Shown here piece after piece: positions 6,620 to 11,113 of a DNA stretch of 11,113 bases. Both the position numbers and the translations under genes were made by a program. Each line of letters opens with the position of its first letter. The first letter of the stretch is position 1. The notes under the pieces were generated by a model. It saw only the letters and a program-made list of their open reading frames with translations. It was not told the origin of the DNA and ran no database searches. The stretch lies in contig JAGCTA010000419.1 of assembly GCA_017963875.1 (NCBI GenBank), positions 1 to 11,113 of the forward strand. The letters run 5' to 3'. This DNA is from Victivallales bacterium. Lineage in GTDB: Bacteria > Verrucomicrobiota > Lentisphaeria > Oligosphaerales > Oligosphaeraceae.

Positions 6620-9133
6620 ATGCACACAAAACCTGAAATAACCTGGCAAATGCAACTGCTGCATCTTCATCTGTTTCTTTGCGGTGTTTTTGCGGCTATT
6701 TTTCTGCATGGCGACGAAGCCATCATGTATATCGCCATGGGCGGTGCGGCGTGCTGTTTTCTCCTGTCACTGATTTCCCTCAAGTATTTTCCCCCATTCC
6801 TGAGACAGGCGCTTCAATTGGCTGCAGGCGCCTTGACACTGCTCTGGGCGTCACGTGTCCACGAACATCTTCCCATGGACATTCTTCTCGTCGAAATCGC
6901 CTCAATGCTTGGAGCGGTTCTCTTCATCGGGCGGACACGTCATGAATACGCGCTAATATTCTTCATATCAATCGGTTTTCTCGGATACGGTGGTCTGATG
7001 CCTGGAAGGATTTTCTACCTGCAAGTTTTCATTCTTGCCATTTTTCACATCATGTTAATTCTCTATTCCAGCGCTAGTCCCTCAAATGGCACACCACAAT
7101 CGAAACTGCCAATGGCGACTCAGAACGCGCCGTACTTTCCAAAGCATCCAATCTCCCATCGGTTTATCCACATCATCGGAACCATCATGCTGGTCCTGCT
7201 CATGCTCCATTCATTCCCGCAAATGCGATCAATCCGCAAAAATGGCCTGATTCCAGTCTCTTTCGCGACAGAGCAAAATATCCTTTTCCCCCATGTCTGG
7301 GACAAATGGCATAAACCACCGACAAAAAAAACTGGCGGAGACGTCGCCAACAACAATGCCGAAAATGTTGAAGAGCCAAAGAAAAATAGCAACGAGAAAT
7401 ATGAAATCGACAACAAGGCACCGAAAATCATCAATTCAGCCAATCAACCTGCTTTCGATTCCAGAAACGGGAACGGCATATCATTTGCGGTCGGCGACAA
7501 ACTTGTCTTCCGTGCCAGGTCCCCTGCGAAACTCTATTGGGTCATGCAACTGTTTGACACGTATGACGGAAACATCTGGACCACTTCCAAAATTATGAAT
7601 TCAGCCAAGGCGGGGCCAGACAAATACATCCCTGTCAACGAGGTGGAAGTCCCACAGCATATTTCCCTGGAAAATCCTGTCTCGACTTTTCTGCCATACC
7701 AGTTCCGTGCACGCCAGGCGGCGATGGTAGATTCCGAAGAGAGCATCGCCATACGTATTCCGATTATTCGGCGCTCACCCTTTACGCTTTCACTGCCCAC
7801 CAAAGGCAACCTGCCCCCCGCGCCATGGAGGTATCGCGTCCAGTCATTTGTCCCGAATCCTGACATCAAGAAGCCCCCACGCGCCTGGCGCGAGCCACAA
7901 CGAAACAACGGCTGGAATTATCGGAGATTGCCTGCCGACCTTGTCAGCGACCGTGTGCGCCAACTGGCAAAAGACATAACCGCTGGCGCGGAAAACCCTT
8001 TTGAAAAAGCCATCCGAATCCGTGATTACCTGCGGAACAATTATACCTACTCATTGGATGCACCGCAAGTTCCCGCCGACAGGGAAGTCGTGGACTATTT
8101 TCTGTTCGAAAGCAAAACTGGATACTGCCAGCATTTTGCGCAGGCATTCACCGTACTGGCACGCCTCGCTGGACTCCACTCCCGCCTGGCCATCGGATAC
8201 GCTCCAGGCAACTACAACCTCCTGACGAATTATTTTGAAGTTTTTGAATATCATGCCCACGCATGGACGCAGATTTTCGCGGAGCCATACGGATGGCTAA
8301 CATTTGACGGTGTCGCGCCAGGAAATCTAAACATACAGAACACTCCAGCCATGCTTACATCTCTCATCGACCCGTTTGGAGACGAATGGAAGGCACATCC
8401 GCCAGAACTCACATACATCCCACCACCGCCCCCAGAACAATCCATGGTCAAAGGAGAAGCAACGCAAAAAACAGAGGAGACCTTCGCTGGCAAAGTATAC
8501 AACAAGGCATCGGAAGAAAACATGACCCAGAACCCGAATGCGCTCGAACTCACCAAGGCCGCAGCGCAAATCGGCTGGCAGGCTTCTTCAAACTGGGCGG
8601 CCAATTTGTGGCGGAATATTACACAGACAACAATCATGGCTTGGAACGGCGTTCGCAATTCCTTTATCATCATCATCTATGCTTTCAGAAGAATGTCACT
8701 ACTGGAAACCATATCGACGGCATTCGCTCTGCTCGTCATCATCGCCGCTTTTTCCACAAGAAAGATACTGTTCCGTAAAATCGCCTTTTTGTGGAGACTG
8801 TATCGTTGCCGCTGCAAATGGTTCCTTCTTGAAAGGAGAACGACGACTGCGCGCGAACGTATTTGTACATGTCACGATGTTACCGTCGCCCTGCTGAAAC
8901 TCGCTGCTTTGAAACGACCCGCTGACAGGGAATTAGGTGAATGGGCAAAGGAATTGGCGACAATTTCAGCAGAAATATCCTCAAATCTCCTTCCCATCGC
9001 CAACGCCTCCGCCATCGTACAATTTTCTGATCAGGAGCCATCGGAACGCCTTGCAGACGACGCAATCAACGCACTGCCAAAACTCTCACATGCCCTTTCA
9101 CCGTTCCTGACTGACGCGCTTCGAAAGGCATGA
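6620..9133 (+). CDS. TgpA-like membrane transglutaminase
   Basis: 837 aa. Roughly six or seven N-terminal membrane helices (within residues 12-200) match the DUF3488/TgpA N-terminal region. A large, presumably periplasmic domain follows, with a charged Asn/Lys-rich linker (234-275) and a transglutaminase core. The core has GYCQHFA (501-507, Cys503), EYHAHAW (543-549, His547) and TFDGVAP (561-567, Asp563), an apparently intact Cys-His-Asp triad. A run of five prolines (601-605) precedes one or two closing membrane segments (about 680-689 and 695-712). A cytoplasmic tail (720-837) looks like DUF4129. It is longer than Pseudomonas TgpA (about 670 aa), mainly because of the linker and pre-core region. 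Such proteins may crosslink or cleave envelope proteins; substrates are unknown. The gene lies 33 nt after the DUF58 gene, likely one operon with it and moxR. The ATG has no SD. An A8 run lies at 7324-7331. Confidence 0.93.
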   Translation: MHTKPEITWQMQLLHLHLFLCGVFAAIFLHGDEAIMYIAMGGAACCFLLSLISLKYFPPFLRQALQLAAGALTLLWASRVHEHLPMDILLVEIASMLGAVLFIGRTRHEYALIFFISIGFLGYGGLMPGRIFYLQVFILAIFHIMLILYSSASPSNGTPQSKLPMATQNAPYFPKHPISHRFIHIIGTIMLVLLMLHSFPQMRSIRKNGLIPVSFATEQNILFPHVWDKWHKPPTKKTGGDVANNNAENVEEPKKNSNEKYEIDNKAPKIINSANQPAFDSRNGNGISFAVGDKLVFRARSPAKLYWVMQLFDTYDGNIWTTSKIMNSAKAGPDKYIPVNEVEVPQHISLENPVSTFLPYQFRARQAAMVDSEESIAIRIPIIRRSPFTLSLPTKGNLPPAPWRYRVQSFVPNPDIKKPPRAWREPQRNNGWNYRRLPADLVSDRVRQLAKDITAGAENPFEKAIRIRDYLRNNYTYSLDAPQVPADREVVDYFLFESKTGYCQHFAQAFTVLARLAGLHSRLAIGYAPGNYNLLTNYFEVFEYHAHAWTQIFAEPYGWLTFDGVAPGNLNIQNTPAMLTSLIDPFGDEWKAHPPELTYIPPPPPEQSMVKGEATQKTEETFAGKVYNKASEENMTQNPNALELTKAAAQIGWQASSNWAANLWRNITQTTIMAWNGVRNSFIIIIYAFRRMSLLETISTAFALLVIIAAFSTRKILFRKIAFLWRLYRCRCKWFLLERRTTTARERICTCHDVTVALLKLAALKRPADRELGEWAKELATISAEISSNLLPIANASAIVQFSDQEPSERLADDAINALPKLSHALSPFLTDALRKA

Positions 9134-9268
9134 TGCCACATTGTTCGCAGACCGTTTCACTCTTCTGCATCTCGCAGTTTTTTCACATAACCATTTGCAA
9201 TTTGCCATTCTGATTATATTTTGTTATTTGGAATGATTTTTTGCAAAAACTCATTTGAGGAAACAACG
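9134..9268. other. intergenic region before the DUF4159 gene
   Basis: 135 nt without a gene. CTGC (9165-9168) and GCAG (9174-9177) could form a 4-bp stem directly followed by six T (9178-9183), a weak terminator-like element after the transglutaminase gene. Further on, AT-rich sequence includes TATATT (9215-9220), a 5 of 6 match to a -10 box, without a -35 box at proper spacing (TTGCAA at 9195-9200 is only 14 nt away). The DUF4159 gene may have its own promoter here, or be read through from the moxR cluster. Confidence 0.35.
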
Positions 9269-10807
9269 ATGCAAAACTATATCCGCCTCATAACTGCCAT
9301 TGCGCTGACTGCTTCCATAACACTTCCCGCCGAGGACATTCTCCTCAGGGGTCTCGGGCTGGACAGCGCCGCGTCAAAGGAAGAGACCAGTTACACCTGC
9401 GTTCCAGCCCCCGCGCCGCCACCGCCCGCACAGCATAGTTCCGCAGAAGGACTGCCGCCGTTGCCGTTGCCAGTCGTGCCATTGCGCCGCACGGAAAAGA
9501 AAAATCCGCCAAGACCACCCGTACTTATTGCTAAAATCTCGACGACGAACAAGGCAGACTGGGCGACAAACCCCACCGATGCCGAAAACCTCCTCAAATG
9601 GATGGCGAAGAACCTGAATGTCAGTTTTTCCGACATGATTCTGCCAGACGGTCAGATTCCCTCCGACCCGAAGAACATCCCCGTGCTCTACCGCACAGGC
9701 CATGACGCATTCTCCTTTACACCCAAACAACGTCAGCAACTCCGCGACTACCTCCTCAACGGCGGTTCGCTCATACTCGAAGCATGCTGTGGTCGCCGCG
9801 CCTTTGCGGAATCTGCCCTCAGGGAACTTCGTGGTCTCATTCCAGAGCGTGAGCCATACATTCTGCCACCAGACCATCCGTTGTTCCATTCATACGCGGA
9901 CATCAAGTCAATCTCATTCCGCCCGACAGCACTGAAGGCAGGCGCACACAATGGCGATGCCGCCGTCATCGGTATTGACATCGGCTGCCGTACCGCCGTC
10001 TTCTTCTTCCGTTGGGATGTTTCATGCGGCTGGGATGAACAGCCCGACAGCGACAGACACCACTGCATGGGATACTCCATTGAAACATCCAAGATTCTCG
10101 GCGCCAACCTGATGAGTTATATCACATCGGAACGCTCTACTGCCATGCCGCTCTCACAGGCCCTCAATTTCATCGATGCCGACAAATCGCGCACAGATAA
10201 ACTTATCATCGCACAGGCAAAATACCACGGCATCTGGAAATGCCGCGAGGCAGGGCTTCCCATGCTCCTCAGCCAATTCCATGACCAGACGAAAATCCCC
10301 GTCCGCTACGAGAAGGAGGAAGTCGCCCTCACCTCGCCTCACCTCTTTGAGTTGCCAGTCATTTATCTCACAGGACATCAGGCTTTTGTCTTCACTCCAG
10401 AGGAACGTGCCGCTTTAGGGAAATACATCCGTCAGGGCGGATTTGTCATTGCAGAAAGTTGCTGTGGCCGTGATGGCTTTGCAATTTCCTTCCAACATGA
10501 AATCAGCCAAATACTCAACGGTTCCAAATTGGAGAAACTCGCGCCGTCGCATCCCATCTTCCAATATCCCAACAGCATAAAGGACGTCCAGCCACTGCCT
10601 GCCTTGGCAGCGAAACTCAACAGCCGTTCACGCATCTCTCCTGAACTCTACGGCATCACCATCGACGGCCATCTTGGAGTCGTCTTCTCTCCCCGTGGCC
10701 TTTCCTGTGGCTGGGAACTTGCCCAATGCCCCTATTGCAAAGGCATCCATGCCAGAGACGCACGTGCACTTGGAATCAACATCCTCTCCTACAGCATGAT
10801 GCAATAA
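9269..10807 (+). CDS. secreted protein with two tandem DUF4159 domains
   Basis: 512 aa. The N-terminus (MQNYIRLITA and a hydrophobic core to residue 20) is a signal peptide, probably cut near LPA-ED (21/22); there is no lipobox cysteine. A Pro-rich tether follows (46-83). Two DUF4159 copies (about 85-288 and 311-510) share TGHDAFSFTP/TGHQAFVFTP (143, 368), EACCGR/ESCCGR (171, 396), DHPLF/SHPIF (202, 427) and SCGW (252, 479). The copies are well diverged at DNA level, so the duplication is old. Copy B adds CPYC (487-490) after SCGW, and copy A has HHC (264-266) there, a possible metal or disulfide site. DUF4159 proteins commonly accompany MoxR, DUF58 and transglutaminase genes, which matches this locus; their biochemical role is not known. 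The ATG at 9269 has the SD TGAGGA (9256-9261) 7 nt upstream. An in-frame TTG at 9221 would push the signal peptide inward and is rejected. Confidence 0.9.
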   Translation: MQNYIRLITAIALTASITLPAEDILLRGLGLDSAASKEETSYTCVPAPAPPPPAQHSSAEGLPPLPLPVVPLRRTEKKNPPRPPVLIAKISTTNKADWATNPTDAENLLKWMAKNLNVSFSDMILPDGQIPSDPKNIPVLYRTGHDAFSFTPKQRQQLRDYLLNGGSLILEACCGRRAFAESALRELRGLIPEREPYILPPDHPLFHSYADIKSISFRPTALKAGAHNGDAAVIGIDIGCRTAVFFFRWDVSCGWDEQPDSDRHHCMGYSIETSKILGANLMSYITSERSTAMPLSQALNFIDADKSRTDKLIIAQAKYHGIWKCREAGLPMLLSQFHDQTKIPVRYEKEEVALTSPHLFELPVIYLTGHQAFVFTPEERAALGKYIRQGGFVIAESCCGRDGFAISFQHEISQILNGSKLEKLAPSHPIFQYPNSIKDVQPLPALAAKLNSRSRISPELYGITIDGHLGVVFSPRGLSCGWELAQCPYCKGIHARDARALGINILSYSMMQ

Positions 10808-11113
10808 TGCCACGCAAAGATCGCCCTATTCCAGTTCCTAAAGTCTGGCGTTATGCTCTCGGCAACGGATGGGAAGCCTGGGCGGGAAAAAGCGATGAAG
10901 ACAACGATTTGCTGACTTTCACCAACACCCGCCCAGAAGAATTGTGGTTTCACGCCAACGGCGTCCCTGGAAGTCATGTTGTCCTGAAGGCCCCAGAAGA
11001 CTGCGACACTCCCCCTTCAAAGGAACTCATCCGCCTTGCGGCCGCCATTGCCGCCTACCACTCGAAGGCACGTTCAGCAGGGACCGCTTCCGTCTGCTAC
11101 ACCAAAGCGAAAT
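10807..11113 (+). CDS. stand-alone NFACT-R (DUF814) RNA-binding domain protein, partial
   Basis: The frame is open from ATG at 10807 to the window end, 102 codons without a stop. The start overlaps the preceding TAA by one base (TAATG), a layout that suggests translational coupling; there is no SD of its own. The protein shows the NFACT-R pattern from its first residues: WEAWAGKSDEDNDLLTF (22-38), EELWFHA (44-50), PGSHVVL (54-60), then AAAIAAYHSKARSAG (78-92) and VCYTKAK (96-102). In RqcH/Rqc2/FbpA-type proteins this is the C-terminal module that binds tRNA and the 60S or 50S ribosomal subunit. Here the NFACT-N and helical regions are absent upstream, so it is a single-domain protein or an N-terminal NFACT-R fused to something beyond the edge. 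A role in tRNA handling or ribosome rescue is an inference from the family. Confidence 0.88.
   Translation, partial: MPRKDRPIPVPKVWRYALGNGWEAWAGKSDEDNDLLTFTNTRPEELWFHANGVPGSHVVLKAPEDCDTPPSKELIRLAAAIAAYHSKARSAGTASVCYTKAK

Noticed and set aside
9165..9183. CTGC/GCAG stem followed by six T as a terminator after the transglutaminase gene
   Set aside because: A 4-bp stem is too weak to call; it is only noted in the intergenic entry.
9221..9268. Upstream TTG start for the DUF4159 gene
   Set aside because: It would bury the signal peptide 16 residues inward, while the ATG at 9269 has a well-spaced SD.
1..11113. CRISPR array, tRNA, rRNA, insertion sequence or riboswitch
   Set aside because: No regularly spaced repeats, cloverleaf, transposase motif or conserved aptamer-like leader was seen on either strand by eye.

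Overview
The window looks like chromosome from a bacterium of the PVC group, most likely Lentisphaerota/Victivallales or a close relative. This rests on a gene set typical of that group (FHA-MoxR, DUF58, transglutaminase and DUF4159 together), moderate GC of about 52 percent in sampled coding sequence, and mixed use of Shine-Dalgarno (SD) sequences. The placement is inferred from content only. No rRNA, tRNA, CRISPR array, insertion sequence or integrase is visible.

Left edge (1-281): the 5' part of a reverse-strand gene for an AbiEi/DUF6088-type winged-helix antitoxin. It is distinctly AT-rich (about 40 percent GC by count). A perfect 10-bp inverted repeat lies just upstream and is a good candidate autoregulatory operator. 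The next gene is divergent.

Region 282-2269 (+): a PD-(D/E)XK-like (MmcB-like) protein whose catalytic motif looks eroded, a YhcH/TabA/NanQ-family sugar-anomerase-like protein, and an unrecognised 206-aa protein. The last two have good SD sites and sit 26 nt apart, so they probably form an operon.

Region 2354-3868 (+): lysS, class II lysyl-tRNA synthetase. A TTGACA -35 box and an 8-bp inverted repeat lie in its leader.

Region 4041-9133 (+): three genes that form a classic envelope module: an FHA-MoxR AAA+ ATPase, a DUF58 membrane protein (ATGA overlap with moxR) and a TgpA-like membrane transglutaminase with an intact Cys-His-Asp triad. After a 135-nt gap comes a secreted protein made of two tandem DUF4159 domains (9269-10807). 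It overlaps by one base (TAATG) with a stand-alone NFACT-R RNA-binding-domain gene that runs off the right end.

A plausible joint picture is that the MoxR ATPase, tuned by phosphopeptide binding through its FHA domain, remodels or matures a membrane complex of DUF58 and the transglutaminase. The exported double-DUF4159 protein would then act in the periplasm. The MoxR/DUF58/transglutaminase grouping is well known across bacteria. The FHA fusion, the secreted DUF4159 tandem and the coupled NFACT-R gene are the less usual parts.
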